64,000 nt of DNA from Marixanthotalea marina (lineage in GTDB: Bacteria; Bacteroidota; Bacteroidia; Flavobacteriales; Flavobacteriaceae): assembly GCA_018883545.1 (NCBI GenBank), contig JAHLEH010000001.1, positions 248,001 to 312,000 on the forward strand. Reading direction: 5' to 3'. The notes beneath the pieces were generated by a model. It was not told the DNA's origin, did no database searches, and worked only from the letters and a program-made list of their open reading frames with translations. Below, piece after piece: positions 35,070 to 43,892 of the stretch; the stretch's first letter is position 1, and each line of letters opens with the position of its first letter. A program made the position numbers and the translations under genes.

Positions 35070-35930
35070 ATGGCGAATCTTAAAGAAATTAGAAGCAGAA
35101 TAACATCGGTATCTTCAACAATGCAGATTACCAGTGCCATGAAAATGGTATCTGCTGCTAAGTTAAAGAAGGCTCAGGATGCCATTACTGAAATGCGTCC
35201 TTATGCAGATAAGCTAACCGAGCTTTTACAAAGTTTGAGTGCTACATTAGATGCCGATTCTGGAAGTAAATTTTCTACACAACGTGAGGTTAAAAACGTT
35301 TTAATAGTGGCTATTACCTCTAATAGAGGTTTATGTGGTGCTTTTAACTCTAATATTATAAAAGAAGTTAACAGATTAACCCAACAAGTTTACCAAAGCA
35401 AAAATGTCTCTTATATTGCTATTGGAAAAAAAGCCAATGATGCTTTTAAAAAGACGGACAAGGTTATTGCCAATAAAAGTGATGTTTTTGATGATTTAAC
35501 ATTTGACAATGTTGCAGACATCGCACAAATGTTAATGGATAAATTTGTAGCAGGCGATTACGATAAAATCGAGATTGTTTACAATAAATTTAAAAATGCG
35601 GCGACCCAAGAGGTAATGACTGAGCAGTTTTTGCCAATAGTGCCTGTTGAAGGAAATGCAAGCAATGCGGCTGATTATATTTTTGAACCATCAAAAGTAG
35701 AAATTGTAGAGCAGTTAATTCCAAAGTCTTTAAAAACGCAATTGTATAAAGGCGTAAGGGATTCTTTTGCCAGCGAGCACGGTGCGCGTATGACGGCAAT
35801 GCACAAAGCGACCGATAACGCGAAAGAGTTAAGAGATCAGTTGAAATTAACTTACAATAAAGCACGTCAAGCAGCAATTACCAACGAAATTTTAGAGATT
35901 GTTGGTGGTGCAGAAGCATTAAATAATTAA
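35070..35930 (+). CDS. atpG: F0F1 ATP synthase subunit gamma
   Basis: The 286-residue protein starts MANLKEIRSRITSVSSTMQITSAMKMVSAAKLKKAQ, has SNRGLCGAFNSNI, and ends in HGARMTAMHKATDNAKELRDQLKLTYNKARQAAITNEILEIVGGAEAL. It is the central shaft of F1. The ATG at 35070 is chosen; a TTG eight codons upstream falls in the palindromic repeat and is unlikely. A strong terminator follows, so the operon ends here without atpD and atpC. Confidence 0.96.
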   Translation: MANLKEIRSRITSVSSTMQITSAMKMVSAAKLKKAQDAITEMRPYADKLTELLQSLSATLDADSGSKFSTQREVKNVLIVAITSNRGLCGAFNSNIIKEVNRLTQQVYQSKNVSYIAIGKKANDAFKKTDKVIANKSDVFDDLTFDNVADIAQMLMDKFVAGDYDKIEIVYNKFKNAATQEVMTEQFLPIVPVEGNASNAADYIFEPSKVEIVEQLIPKSLKTQLYKGVRDSFASEHGARMTAMHKATDNAKELRDQLKLTYNKARQAAITNEILEIVGGAEALNN

Positions 35931-35935
35931 AGGTT

Positions 35936-35962
35936 GTCATGCTGAACTTGTTTCAGCATCTC
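35936..35962. repeat. Dispersed GTCATGCTGA-type repeat
   Basis: GTCATGCTGAACTTG is followed by TTTCAGCATCTC, giving an imperfect palindrome (TGCTGAA/TTCAGCA). Related copies are at 38020-38047, 39630-39656 and in the composite element at 56500-56580. This kind of intergenic repeat is common in Flavobacteriia genomes. Confidence 0.65.
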
Positions 35963-35966
35963 AAAA

Positions 35967-35999
35967 TAAAAAAACCTCACTATATAGTGAGGTTTTTTT
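35967..35999 (+). terminator. Intrinsic terminator of the ATP synthase operon
   Basis: Arms 35971-35981 and 35986-35996 pair over 11 bp around CCTCACT/AGTGAGG with a four-base loop, followed by a run of seven T residues. It ends the atp operon after atpG; the A-run on the other side could let it work on both strands. Confidence 0.85.
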
Positions 36000-36046
36000 A
36001 TGGCATCACTTTTGAAATACTATAACTAAAGCTTAATTTTATTACA

Positions 36047-36493
36047 ATGAAAACCTTCAGTAAAATAGCGTTTTTGATGTTGATGCCACTTTTAACGTTA
36101 AGTTTTTCGCAGTGTTCCAGCACAAAAAAACTTCAAAATGATGTTTCTTTTGCAATAGGCGATGTGTATTATGAGCAAAACAATTCAGGTAAAACGGTTT
36201 TCATTCCCTTAAAATCGAACCCAAAGAATATCGTGTTGGACAGTATTTATTTTCAAGGTAAAAAAGCAAAACTGGTATTAGAAAAAGAAACTTATGTAGG
36301 CAGATTTATAAAAGAATCTGTTGAGAAGCCTGATATGATAATGAGCAACGAACCTTATGCTGAATATGGCAATAAAGCGCCTAAACTTCCTAAAAAGACA
36401 AAGTTTGACTTAAAAGAAGATGAATGCATTATTAGTTATAAAGAAAATTTAGCTTCAAAGTATTTTAAAATAAGAGCCGTTAAAAAACCATAA
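36047..36493 (+). CDS. Conserved hypothetical lipoprotein
   Basis: The 148-residue protein has a signal peptide and lipobox ending SFSQC (Cys23). The mature part is rich in beta strands with basic residues and ends in a predicted strand region (LASKYFKIRAVKKP). I do not recognise a named family; similar short lipoproteins are widespread in flavobacteria. It stands alone between the atp terminator and a flippase gene with its own promoter. Confidence 0.6.
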   Translation: MKTFSKIAFLMLMPLLTLSFSQCSSTKKLQNDVSFAIGDVYYEQNNSGKTVFIPLKSNPKNIVLDSIYFQGKKAKLVLEKETYVGRFIKESVEKPDMIMSNEPYAEYGNKAPKLPKKTKFDLKEDECIISYKENLASKYFKIRAVKKP

Positions 36494-36533
36494 ACATCAT
36501 TTAATCGTTAACTAACAGTAGTTAGCAATTATA

Positions 36534-36541
36534 TATCTTTG
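36534..36541 (+). promoter_or_regulatory. -7 box of the second flippase gene
   Basis: TATCTTTG matches TAnnTTTG, about 48 bp before the TTG start at 36590. No clear -33 element is seen. Confidence 0.45.
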
Positions 36542-36589
36542 TATGGTATTTGCTAAAAGTTTATTTTTAGCATATAAAATTACAAATAG

Positions 36590-38014
36590 TTGAATGTACT
36601 AAAAAAATTCTTCAAAGACACTGTAATATATGGTTTGGCAACGGTATTGCCTCGCCTAATGAATTTCCTTCTGGTTCCTCTTCATACAGATAAATTACAA
36701 ACAACTAGCTATTCAGACAACACAACCTTTTACGTGTATGCGGCATTTTTCAACGTACTTTTAACCTACGGAATGGAAACCGCATTTTTTAGGTTTTTTA
36801 ATAAATCGGAGCAAAAAGGCAAAGTGTTTTCTACAGTGTTTATAAGCTTGATAAGTACAACAGTTTTATTCTTAATAGGTGTTTTAATTTTTAGTCAACA
36901 TCTTGCAACTTGGCTTAATATTGCGCCTAAATACTTAAAAATATTATTAGGTTTATTGGTGTTAGACACACTGGTTGTTGCGCCTTTTGCTTACTTAAGG
37001 GCAACAGGTAGGCCAATTAAATTTGCAGCGATTAAGATTTCCAATATTTTAATATATGTAATACTTAACTATTTCTTTCTTTGGGCCATACCATACTTTC
37101 AATTTAATTTTTTATGGTTTGATAACACAGACTTGGTTTATTACATTTTTGTAGCCAATTTAATTGCCAGCATGGTAACATTTTTACTTTTGCTGCCGTA
37201 TTTCTTCAAAACTAAAATAAAATTTAGTATATCAATTTTAAAGCAGCTTTTAAATTATGGTTGGCCTATAATGGTGGCGGGACTAGCATATGTTATTAAT
37301 GATAATTTTGATAAATGGATTTTACCTTATTTATTGAATAAGGATATAAACGGTGCGTACAGTGCCTGTTACAAAATTGCTATGTTTATGACAATCTTTA
37401 TACAAGCATTCAGGTTGGGTGCAGAACCCTTTTTCTTTTCTCATGCTACGAAAGAGAATGCTAAAGAAACCTATGCTTTAATCATGAAATTTTTTGTTAT
37501 AGCAGGAAGTTTTATGTTGGTTTTTATAGTATCATATTTAGATTTTTTTAAATCAATTTTAGTTAAAGATGCTAGTTATTGGGAAGCAATTACAATAGTC
37601 CCGATAGTACTGTTGGCAAATCTATGTTTAGGCATTTATTTTAACTTAGCCATTTGGTATAAGCTTACAGATAAGACTATTTATGGTATGTATTTTTCAG
37701 TTGTTGGAGCAATCATTACAATTGCACTTAATTTGATTTTGATAGAAAAAATTGGATTTATTGCAGCTGCTTGGGCAACTTTAGCCGCTTATGGTTCCAT
37801 GATGGTACTTTCTTATTTTTTTGGACAAAGACATTATCCAGTTCCTTATAATTTAAAACAAATACTTTTTTATTTGGTCATTTCAATAGGCTTGTCAATT
37901 GTTGCTATAAATACCAATGCGAACTATTACATTAATACTGTTTTAGTTTTAGTATTTTTGGGCATCATCATTATTTCAGAAAAGAAACAACTAAAACAAT
38001 TAATAAATAGATAA
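36590..38014 (+). CDS. Lipopolysaccharide/peptidoglycan-type flippase (MATE/MVF superfamily)
   Basis: The 474-residue membrane protein has 14 likely helices. It starts NVLKKFFKDTVIYGLATVLPRLMNFLLVPLHTD and has AYVINDNFDKWILPYLL and AACYKIAMFMTIFIQAFRLGAEPFFF-like blocks of polysaccharide biosynthesis flippases. This gene is next to dut in related genomes as I recall, away from any capsule locus, so it may have a housekeeping substrate. The start is TTG; no in-frame ATG is nearby. Confidence 0.82.
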   Translation: MNVLKKFFKDTVIYGLATVLPRLMNFLLVPLHTDKLQTTSYSDNTTFYVYAAFFNVLLTYGMETAFFRFFNKSEQKGKVFSTVFISLISTTVLFLIGVLIFSQHLATWLNIAPKYLKILLGLLVLDTLVVAPFAYLRATGRPIKFAAIKISNILIYVILNYFFLWAIPYFQFNFLWFDNTDLVYYIFVANLIASMVTFLLLLPYFFKTKIKFSISILKQLLNYGWPIMVAGLAYVINDNFDKWILPYLLNKDINGAYSACYKIAMFMTIFIQAFRLGAEPFFFSHATKENAKETYALIMKFFVIAGSFMLVFIVSYLDFFKSILVKDASYWEAITIVPIVLLANLCLGIYFNLAIWYKLTDKTIYGMYFSVVGAIITIALNLILIEKIGFIAAAWATLAAYGSMMVLSYFFGQRHYPVPYNLKQILFYLVISIGLSIVAINTNANYYINTVLVLVFLGIIIISEKKQLKQLINR

Positions 38015-38019
38015 CGAAT

Positions 38020-38047
38020 GTCATGCTGAGCGCAGTCGAAGCATTTC
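38020..38047. repeat. Dispersed GTCATGCTGAGC-type repeat
   Basis: GTCATGCTGAGCGCAGTCGAAGCATTTC has ATGCT/AGCAT ends in inverted orientation. It belongs with the repeats at 35936, 39630 and 56500 and lies between the flippase and dut genes. Confidence 0.65.
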
Positions 38048-38060
38048 TAAATAATAAAGA

Positions 38061-38495
38061 ATGCATATTAAAATAATAAACAAATCCACCCACAGTTTAC
38101 CTAGTTATGAAACCTTGGCATCGGCGGGGATGGATTTAAGAGCGAATTTACAAGAGCCAATTACCTTAAAACCTTTAGAGCGAACCATCGTAAAAACGGG
38201 ATTGTTTATAGAACTTCCCATAGGCTATGAAGCCCAAGTACGCCCAAGAAGCGGTTTGGCTGCAAAAAAGGGAGTCACTGTTTTAAACGCACCTGGTACT
38301 GTAGATGCGGATTACCGAGGAGAAATAGGAGTTATTTTGATTAATCTTTCGCATGAAGATTTTATCATTGAAAATGGCGAGCGAATAGCCCAATTAATTA
38401 TAGCTAAACACGAACGCGCCGAATGGATTGAAGTAAAAGAACTTTCAGAAACCAAAAGAGGCGAAGGAGGTTTTGGAAGTACAGGAACTAATTAA
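38061..38495 (+). CDS. dut: dUTP diphosphatase
   Basis: The 144-residue protein has all five trimeric dUTPase motifs: [51 protein letters not shown] and [10 protein letters not shown]. It hydrolyses dUTP to dUMP and keeps uracil out of DNA. It sits between the flippase and a sugar nucleotidyltransferase. The 109 bp after it hold no clear feature. Confidence 0.97.
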   Translation: MHIKIINKSTHSLPSYETLASAGMDLRANLQEPITLKPLERTIVKTGLFIELPIGYEAQVRPRSGLAAKKGVTVLNAPGTVDADYRGEIGVILINLSHEDFIIENGERIAQLIIAKHERAEWIEVKELSETKRGEGGFGSTGTN

Positions 38496-38604
38496 TCGAC
38501 GAATTACGATTAACGATTTTCGATTTCAGGATAACAATAAATATTAGTGTATTTGTGGCAAGTATTGATACACGAATCAACAAATAAACGAATCAACTTT
38601 AACA

Positions 38605-39624
38605 ATGAAAATAATAGTCCCCATGGCCGGTCGTGGTTCCCGCTTAAGACCACATAGTTTAACCGTCCCAAAACCTTTAATTCCAGTTGCTGGGCAACCC
38701 ATTGTACACCGACTGGTAAAAGACATCGCCAAAGTTTTAAAACAACCTATTGAAGAAGTGGCCTTTGTTTTAGGTGACCCGGCTTGGTTTGGCGATGAGG
38801 TCGTGGAAAGTTTGGAAAAGTTAGCTAATGACTTGGGAGCGAAAGCAACTATTTACCGACAAGATAAGCCTTTAGGTACTGGACATGCCATTATGTGTGC
38901 AGAACCATCATTGTCAGGGCCTGCGGTTATTGCCTATGCCGATACATTAATCAGGGCTGAATTCGACTTAGATCCCGATGCCGATAGTGTTATTTGGACC
39001 AAACAAGTGGATAATCCCGAAGCTTATGGCGTTGTTAAATTAAATGATAAGCAGGAAATCATTGAATTGGTAGAAAAACCCAAAACTTTTGCAAGCGACC
39101 AAGCCGTTATAGGGATATATTATTTTAAGGATGTGGCGGTTTTAAAGAACAAATTACAAGAAGTTTTGGATGAAAACGTTATGAATGGAGGCGAGTACCA
39201 AATTAACGATGGTATAAAGCGCATGATGGCCGAAGGCAGGGTTTTTAAAACCGGAACGGTCGATGAATGGATGGATTGTGGCAATAAAAACATTACCCTA
39301 GAAACCAACACCAAAATGTTAGGGTTTTTAAAAGCTGATGGTGAAGAACAGTTAATTGCTCCATCGGTAAAAAGTGAGAATTCAAAAATCGTTGAGCCTT
39401 GTTTTATTGGTGAAAACGTGGTGTTAAAAAATACAACTATAGGCCCTAATGTGTCTATTGGAAATGACTGTGTTGTGGAGAATTCAACTGTTAAAAATAG
39501 TTTAATTCAAACCCATACCGTTATAAAAAATGCTAATTTAGACAATGCCATGATTGGAAATAATGTGCAGTACAATGGCGATTTCACAAGTATTAGCATT
39601 GGAGATTATTCTGTTTTGGAATAG
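38605..39624 (+). CDS. Sugar-1-phosphate nucleotidyltransferase with left-handed beta-helix tail
   Basis: The 339-residue protein has the GT-A pyrophosphorylase signature MKIIVPMAGRGSRLRPHSLTVPKPLIPVAG, AYADTLIRAEFDL, VVKLNDKQEIIELVEKP and VDEWMDCGNK. A hexapeptide-repeat tail follows (IGENVVLKNTTIGPNVSIGNDCVVENS). It joins a sugar-1-phosphate to an NTP; whether glucose, mannose or GlcNAc is used cannot be told. The domain order resembles GlmU/RmlA-like proteins, but an acetyltransferase active site is not evident. Confidence 0.88.
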   Translation: MKIIVPMAGRGSRLRPHSLTVPKPLIPVAGQPIVHRLVKDIAKVLKQPIEEVAFVLGDPAWFGDEVVESLEKLANDLGAKATIYRQDKPLGTGHAIMCAEPSLSGPAVIAYADTLIRAEFDLDPDADSVIWTKQVDNPEAYGVVKLNDKQEIIELVEKPKTFASDQAVIGIYYFKDVAVLKNKLQEVLDENVMNGGEYQINDGIKRMMAEGRVFKTGTVDEWMDCGNKNITLETNTKMLGFLKADGEEQLIAPSVKSENSKIVEPCFIGENVVLKNTTIGPNVSIGNDCVVENSTVKNSLIQTHTVIKNANLDNAMIGNNVQYNGDFTSISIGDYSVLE

Positions 39625-39629
39625 TATTT

Positions 39630-39656
39630 GTCATGTCGAACAAAGTGAGGCATCAC
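39630..39656. repeat. Dispersed GTCATGTCGA-type repeat
   Basis: GTCATGTCGAACAAAGTGAG followed by GCATCAC is a diverged member of the family seen at 35936, 38020 and 56500. It lies between the nucleotidyltransferase and TPR genes. Confidence 0.5.
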
Positions 39657-39663
39657 ATAGTTT

Positions 39664-41025
39664 ATGAATCATAAAATATACATATTGCTTTTTTTATGCG
39701 GAATGTGCTTCTTTCCTCAGATAAGCTATGCCCAAGTTGATTTCAATAATAAACCAACGGACGATCTGGGTAATGTTGAAGACGAGTTTCAAGAATCTTT
39801 TTTTGAAGCCTTAAAGCAAAAAGCCATTGAAAACTACGACCGTTCCATTGAAGCCCTTTTAAAGTGCAAGGAACTTGACAATTCTGTTTCCGTAGTCTAT
39901 TTTGAACTTGGCAAAAACTATAACGAACTAAAAGATTTCGGTGCTGCAGAAGATGCCTTTAAAGAAGCGGTTAAAAAAGACCCAGACAATGAATGGTATT
40001 TAGATGCCCTTTACGAATTTTATGTACAGCAGAATGACCATGATAATGCTATAAAAACGGTGAAGCAATTGGTTGAGCATCACCCAGATTATAAGGAAGA
40101 TTTGGCAGGGCTTTATTTTAGAACGGAGCATTTTGATGAAGCACTGAAAATTTTGGACGAACTTGATGCTGAGTTTGGCATTTCGGTGTCAAGGGATGTG
40201 TTGCGTAACCGTATTTATGCAGTAACGGGTAGAAAGGAAGACCAGATAAAAAATCTTGAAAATCGTATAGAGAACAATCCCGATAAAGAATCCAATTATA
40301 TCGCACTTATATTTCGTTACAGTGAAAACAATGAAAAAGAAAAGGCTTTCGAAACAGCAAAAGAACTACTAGAAATAAATCCCAATTCGCAAGTGGTTCA
40401 TTTAGCTTTATACAAATTTTATTTAGATGAAAACGATGCTGAAAAAGCTATTGAATCGATGAAGATTGTGGTTAGCAGTTCAGAAATAAGTCCAAATGCC
40501 AAGCTAAGAGTGCTTTCCGATTTCGTAAATTTTGTAAAAGAACACCCAGAGTATGAAGCCGATTTGGTAGAAGCTACAGCTTTGGTTGGTGATAAAAATG
40601 ATGAAGAAACTTTATTGGAATTGGGGCAGTATTACCTATCGAAGAACGATAAGGAAAATGCCCTTAAATATTTTGAGGAAGCTTTAAAACTAAAGCCAGA
40701 TGATTTTGGGTTGTTAAAAAATGTTTTACTACTGTATTTAGATTCCCAACAGTACGACATGGCTGTTAAGAATAGTGCCGAAGCTATAGGCAAATACCCA
40801 ACACAGCCCATTTTTTACTTAATAAATGGTGTGGCATTGAATGAAATGAGCCAGCCCCAAAAAGCTGCTGATATTTTAGAAGCAGGGTTGGATTGGATTA
40901 TTGATGATGTTAAAATGGAAACCGATTTTTACAGTCAATTAAGTAAAGCTTACACATTGTTGAACAATACAGAGAAGGCAAAAACGTTTAGTGATAAAGC
41001 CAAACAGCTTGAGAATAAAATATAA
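39664..41025 (+). CDS. Exported tetratricopeptide-repeat protein
   Basis: The 453-residue protein has a signal peptide (IYILLFLCGMCFFPQISYAQ). TPR motifs run through the length, e.g. VSVVYFELGKNYNELKDFGAAEDAFKEAVKKDPDN, LYEFYVQQNDHDNAIKTVKQLVEHHPD and LGQYYLSKNDKENALKYFEEALKLKPD. It is probably a periplasmic scaffold. It is followed after 5 bp by a DUF4292 lipoprotein and an EnvC-like protein, so the three may form an envelope operon. Confidence 0.82.
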   Translation: MNHKIYILLFLCGMCFFPQISYAQVDFNNKPTDDLGNVEDEFQESFFEALKQKAIENYDRSIEALLKCKELDNSVSVVYFELGKNYNELKDFGAAEDAFKEAVKKDPDNEWYLDALYEFYVQQNDHDNAIKTVKQLVEHHPDYKEDLAGLYFRTEHFDEALKILDELDAEFGISVSRDVLRNRIYAVTGRKEDQIKNLENRIENNPDKESNYIALIFRYSENNEKEKAFETAKELLEINPNSQVVHLALYKFYLDENDAEKAIESMKIVVSSSEISPNAKLRVLSDFVNFVKEHPEYEADLVEATALVGDKNDEETLLELGQYYLSKNDKENALKYFEEALKLKPDDFGLLKNVLLLYLDSQQYDMAVKNSAEAIGKYPTQPIFYLINGVALNEMSQPQKAADILEAGLDWIIDDVKMETDFYSQLSKAYTLLNNTEKAKTFSDKAKQLENKI

Positions 41026-41030
41026 TTCAT

Positions 41031-41810
41031 TTGAAAAAGAAGCCCTTAATTACCTTTGTTTTATTAGTTATTGTTTTTGTGTTTGTAGAAAGCTGTAAAT
41101 CTACCAAGCGATTGGCTTCGGGAGAAGCAGACCTTTCTTTATCTACCAAGCAACTTCTTAAAGCATATGAAAAACAATCGCCAAATTTTAAAACCCTGCA
41201 ATCCAAACTCAAAATATCCTACAGCGATGGCAATATTGAGCAAACAAATTCTGTGACATTCAGAATGAAAAAGGATGAGGTAATTTGGATGAACTCAGCT
41301 TTTTCTATTATTAGGGCTATGATAACGCCTGATAAGGTGAGTTTTTACAATAAATTGGACAACACTTATTTTGAAGGAAACTATCAATATTTAAGTGATT
41401 TATTGGGAACAGAACTAAATTTTGAAATGGTTCAAAATTTACTGTTGGGAGAAGCGTTATTTGAATTAAATGACAATGATTACAATGCTTCAGTTATTGA
41501 TAAGGAATATGTCCTCCAACCAAAAAAGCAAAAAGAACTTTTTGAAATATTTTTTATACTAAGTCCTAAGCTTTTCAAAATAAAATCTCAAGAAATTTCT
41601 CAAACCAAAGAAGGTAAGATTTTGAAAATAGACTATTTGGCTTATCAAGAAGTAAACAAACAAGCTTTACCGGAGCAAGTAAAAGTTATTGCCGTTGAGA
41701 CCAACGAAGAATTAGTTGTAGAACTGGAATTCAAATCGGTATCTTTGAATGAAGATTTAAGGTTCCCCTTTAAAATTCCTTCTGGTTTTGATGAAATAAA
41801 ACTGAAATGA
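41031..41810 (+). CDS. DUF4292 family lipoprotein
   Basis: The 259-residue protein has a lipoprotein signal ending VFVESC (Cys22). The mature part has NSVTFRMKKDEVIWMNSAFSIIRAMITPDKVSFYNKLDNTYFEG and KLRF-type beta strands that resemble the LolA/LolB-like barrel half of DUF4292. It could carry lipids or lipoproteins in the periplasm; this is inferred from fold resemblance. The start is TTG at 41031, 5 bp after the TPR gene. Its last 4 bp overlap the M23-type gene. Confidence 0.8.
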   Translation: MKKKPLITFVLLVIVFVFVESCKSTKRLASGEADLSLSTKQLLKAYEKQSPNFKTLQSKLKISYSDGNIEQTNSVTFRMKKDEVIWMNSAFSIIRAMITPDKVSFYNKLDNTYFEGNYQYLSDLLGTELNFEMVQNLLLGEALFELNDNDYNASVIDKEYVLQPKKQKELFEIFFILSPKLFKIKSQEISQTKEGKILKIDYLAYQEVNKQALPEQVKVIAVETNEELVVELEFKSVSLNEDLRFPFKIPSGFDEIKLK

Positions 41811-43051
41811 TTTATTTTAAGAACATACTAAGACCCTATTTTCTACTTACGTTTTTTTTAAGTGGTATGTTTGCTTTTTCCCAAGGCAATAAGCGGGAGG
41901 AATTGGAGTCTAGAAGGCAAGAACTAAGACAGGAAATCCAAAAAATTAACACACTTCAGGCCGAAAACAAATCCAAGGAAAAATCAGAGTTATCCTTAAT
42001 CCAGGAGTATGATTATAAAATTAGTATCATTAATAATTTAATTAAAGTTACTAACCAACAAGCCAACCTATTAACCCGCGATATAAATAATAACCAGAAT
42101 AAAATTACTAATCTGCGCAAAGAACTTGAAACGCTCAAGGAAGATTACGCAGGCATGGTAGTTAAGTCGTATAAAAGCAAGAATCAGCAAAGCAGGATTA
42201 TGTTTTTATTGTCGTCAAGCGACTTTAAACAAGCGTACAAGCGATTACAGTACATAAAACAGTACTCAGACTACCAAAAGCAGCAAGGGGAAGCCATAAA
42301 GACGAAAACGGCCGAATTACAACAAACCAACAGAGAACTTGCAAAACAAAAAGAAGATAAACAACAGCTTATTGCCGAAAACAGGGAGCTGCAAAAATCT
42401 TTGGAAAAAGATAGAGCGCAACATCAAAGCATTATGAGTTCCATTAGGAAGAACATAAGCAAGTATGCGTCGCAAATAAAACAAAAACAACGGGAAGCCG
42501 ATAGAATAGATAGGGAGATAGAAAATATTATAAAAGCTGCCATTGCCAGTTCTAACAGAAAAGCAGGAAACACAAACGTTTCAGCGTCGTCGGGGTTTGC
42601 ATTAACCGCTGAGGAAAAAGTCTTGGCTTCAAATTTTGTATCCAATAAGGGTAAATTGCCGTGGCCTTTAGAAAGAGGCCGTGTAACTGTGCGTTATGGT
42701 ACCCAGCCATCGTCTATAGACAGGTCATTAACTATAAAAAGTAATGGTGTTAGAATTGCTACAGAGAAAGGGGCTCAAGCACGTGCCGTTTTTAATGGAG
42801 AAGTGAGTCGTGTAGTCTTGATAAGAAATGCTAATCCTATTGTAATGATTCGTCATGGAAATTATATTACCGTATATAAAAACCTTTCCAAGGTTTATGT
42901 TAAGGAAGGGGATAAAGTGACAACAAAACAAGCTATTGGCGAAGTTTTCACAAACCCTGCTGATGGTGATACCGTTTTAAGCTTTTCAATTTTTAAAGAG
43001 ACCCAAACAGAAAATCCTGCTTCTTGGATTTATAAATTACTTTTAAATTAA
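41807..43051 (+). CDS. EnvC-like murein hydrolase activator (degenerate M23 domain)
   Basis: The 414-residue protein has a signal peptide (LLTFFLSGMFAFSQG), a coiled coil of about 230 residues, and a C-terminal LytM/M23 fold with LPWPLERGRVTVRYG, VMIRHGNYITVYKNLSKVYVKEGDKV and LSFSIFKE. The metal-binding first His and the H of the last H-x-H are replaced (SNGVRI and SFSIF), so it should be inactive, like E. coli EnvC. It likely activates a cell-division amidase with FtsEX. It overlaps the DUF4292 gene by 4 bp. Confidence 0.85.
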   Translation: MIYFKNILRPYFLLTFFLSGMFAFSQGNKREELESRRQELRQEIQKINTLQAENKSKEKSELSLIQEYDYKISIINNLIKVTNQQANLLTRDINNNQNKITNLRKELETLKEDYAGMVVKSYKSKNQQSRIMFLLSSSDFKQAYKRLQYIKQYSDYQKQQGEAIKTKTAELQQTNRELAKQKEDKQQLIAENRELQKSLEKDRAQHQSIMSSIRKNISKYASQIKQKQREADRIDREIENIIKAAIASSNRKAGNTNVSASSGFALTAEEKVLASNFVSNKGKLPWPLERGRVTVRYGTQPSSIDRSLTIKSNGVRIATEKGAQARAVFNGEVSRVVLIRNANPIVMIRHGNYITVYKNLSKVYVKEGDKVTTKQAIGEVFTNPADGDTVLSFSIFKETQTENPASWIYKLLLN

Positions 43052-43088
43052 ATGCCTTGTAAGAGTAATGTTGTTTTCTAAGCGGATA

Positions 43089-43598
43089 TTACACAAACAA
43101 AGCTTTTAATTCGGTAGCCTCACTAGGTTTCATTTTGCCTGCCAATACCAAACTTAATTGTTTACGGCGTAAGGCCGCGTCGAAACGTTGTTTTTCTAAA
43201 GTGGTTTCGGGAACTATTTCTGGCACAGCTACAGGCGTACCTGTTTCATCAACGGCTACAAAGGTGTAAATACCTTCATTGGCTTTCATCTTTTCACCGG
43301 AGGTACGGTCTTCAATCCAAACATCAATGAAAACTTCCATAGAGGTTTTAAAAGCCCGGGATACTTTGGCCTCCACTGTTACAACACTTCCCAAGGGCAC
43401 CGAACGTGTAAATGCCACATGATTTACAGAAGCCGTAACCACTATTTGCCTGCAGTGGCGGCTGGCCGAAATACTGGCAGCGCGGTCCATTCTAGCTAAT
43501 AGTTCGCCTCCAAATAAACTGTTTAAGGCATTGGTTTCGCCGGGTAAAACCACATCGGTAAGGGTTGTTTTAGATTGCTCTGGGGTTCTTGTTTGCAT
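43089..43598 (-). CDS. Acyl-CoA thioesterase (hotdog fold, BACH/YciA family)
   Basis: The 169-residue protein has LPGETNALNSLFGGELLARMDRAASISASRHC, VVTASVNHVAFTRSVPLGSVVTVEAKV and RTSGEKMKANEGIYTFVAVDETG, the conserved 4HBT blocks including the Asn-Gly-Gly region of medium/long-chain acyl-CoA hydrolases. It is convergent with the EnvC-like gene and divergent from the thiamine transport unit. Confidence 0.9.
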   Translation of the reverse strand: MQTRTPEQSKTTLTDVVLPGETNALNSLFGGELLARMDRAASISASRHCRQIVVTASVNHVAFTRSVPLGSVVTVEAKVSRAFKTSMEVFIDVWIEDRTSGEKMKANEGIYTFVAVDETGTPVAVPEIVPETTLEKQRFDAALRRKQLSLVLAGKMKPSEATELKALFV

Positions 43599-43716
43599 TA
43601 TTCTTTTTTTGAAATGATACTATAAAGATAAAGGTTTTTAAACTTTAAAACAGATAATTAAAACGTATCCCATAATATTATCAACACCCAAAGCGATCTA
43701 ATTGTTTTGCTTTGCC

Positions 43717-43724
43717 TACCTTTG
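43717..43724 (+). promoter_or_regulatory. -7 box upstream of the TPP riboswitch
   Basis: TACCTTTG matches TAnnTTTG and ends 14 bp before the riboswitch, a suitable place for the transcription start of the riboswitch-controlled mRNA. Confidence 0.6.
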
Positions 43725-43738
43725 CAATTGAATAAAAT

Positions 43739-43817
43739 GGGGTGCTTTGTTAATAGGGCTGAGATGATACCCAGGAACTTTGTTCCATACCTGATTTGGA
43801 TAATGCCAACGTAGGGA
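43739..43817 (+). promoter_or_regulatory. TPP riboswitch (THI element)
   Basis: The sequence has GGGGTGC, then GGGCTGAGATGATACCC, then ACCTGATTTGGATAATGCCAAC and GTAGGGA, in the correct order and spacing. These are the P1, pyrimidine-sensor and pyrophosphate-sensor cores of the thiamine pyrophosphate aptamer. A poly-T stretch at 43868-43874 and pairing sequence before the ATG at 43893 could form the expression platform. It should reduce expression of the transporter and flavoprotein genes when TPP is plentiful. Confidence 0.95.
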
Positions 43818-43892
43818 TTTTTAATAAAAGTACACTTTCGTATTTTTCGTTAAGGGATCATCACCTGTTTTTTTTAGATTAAAAAACTTTTG

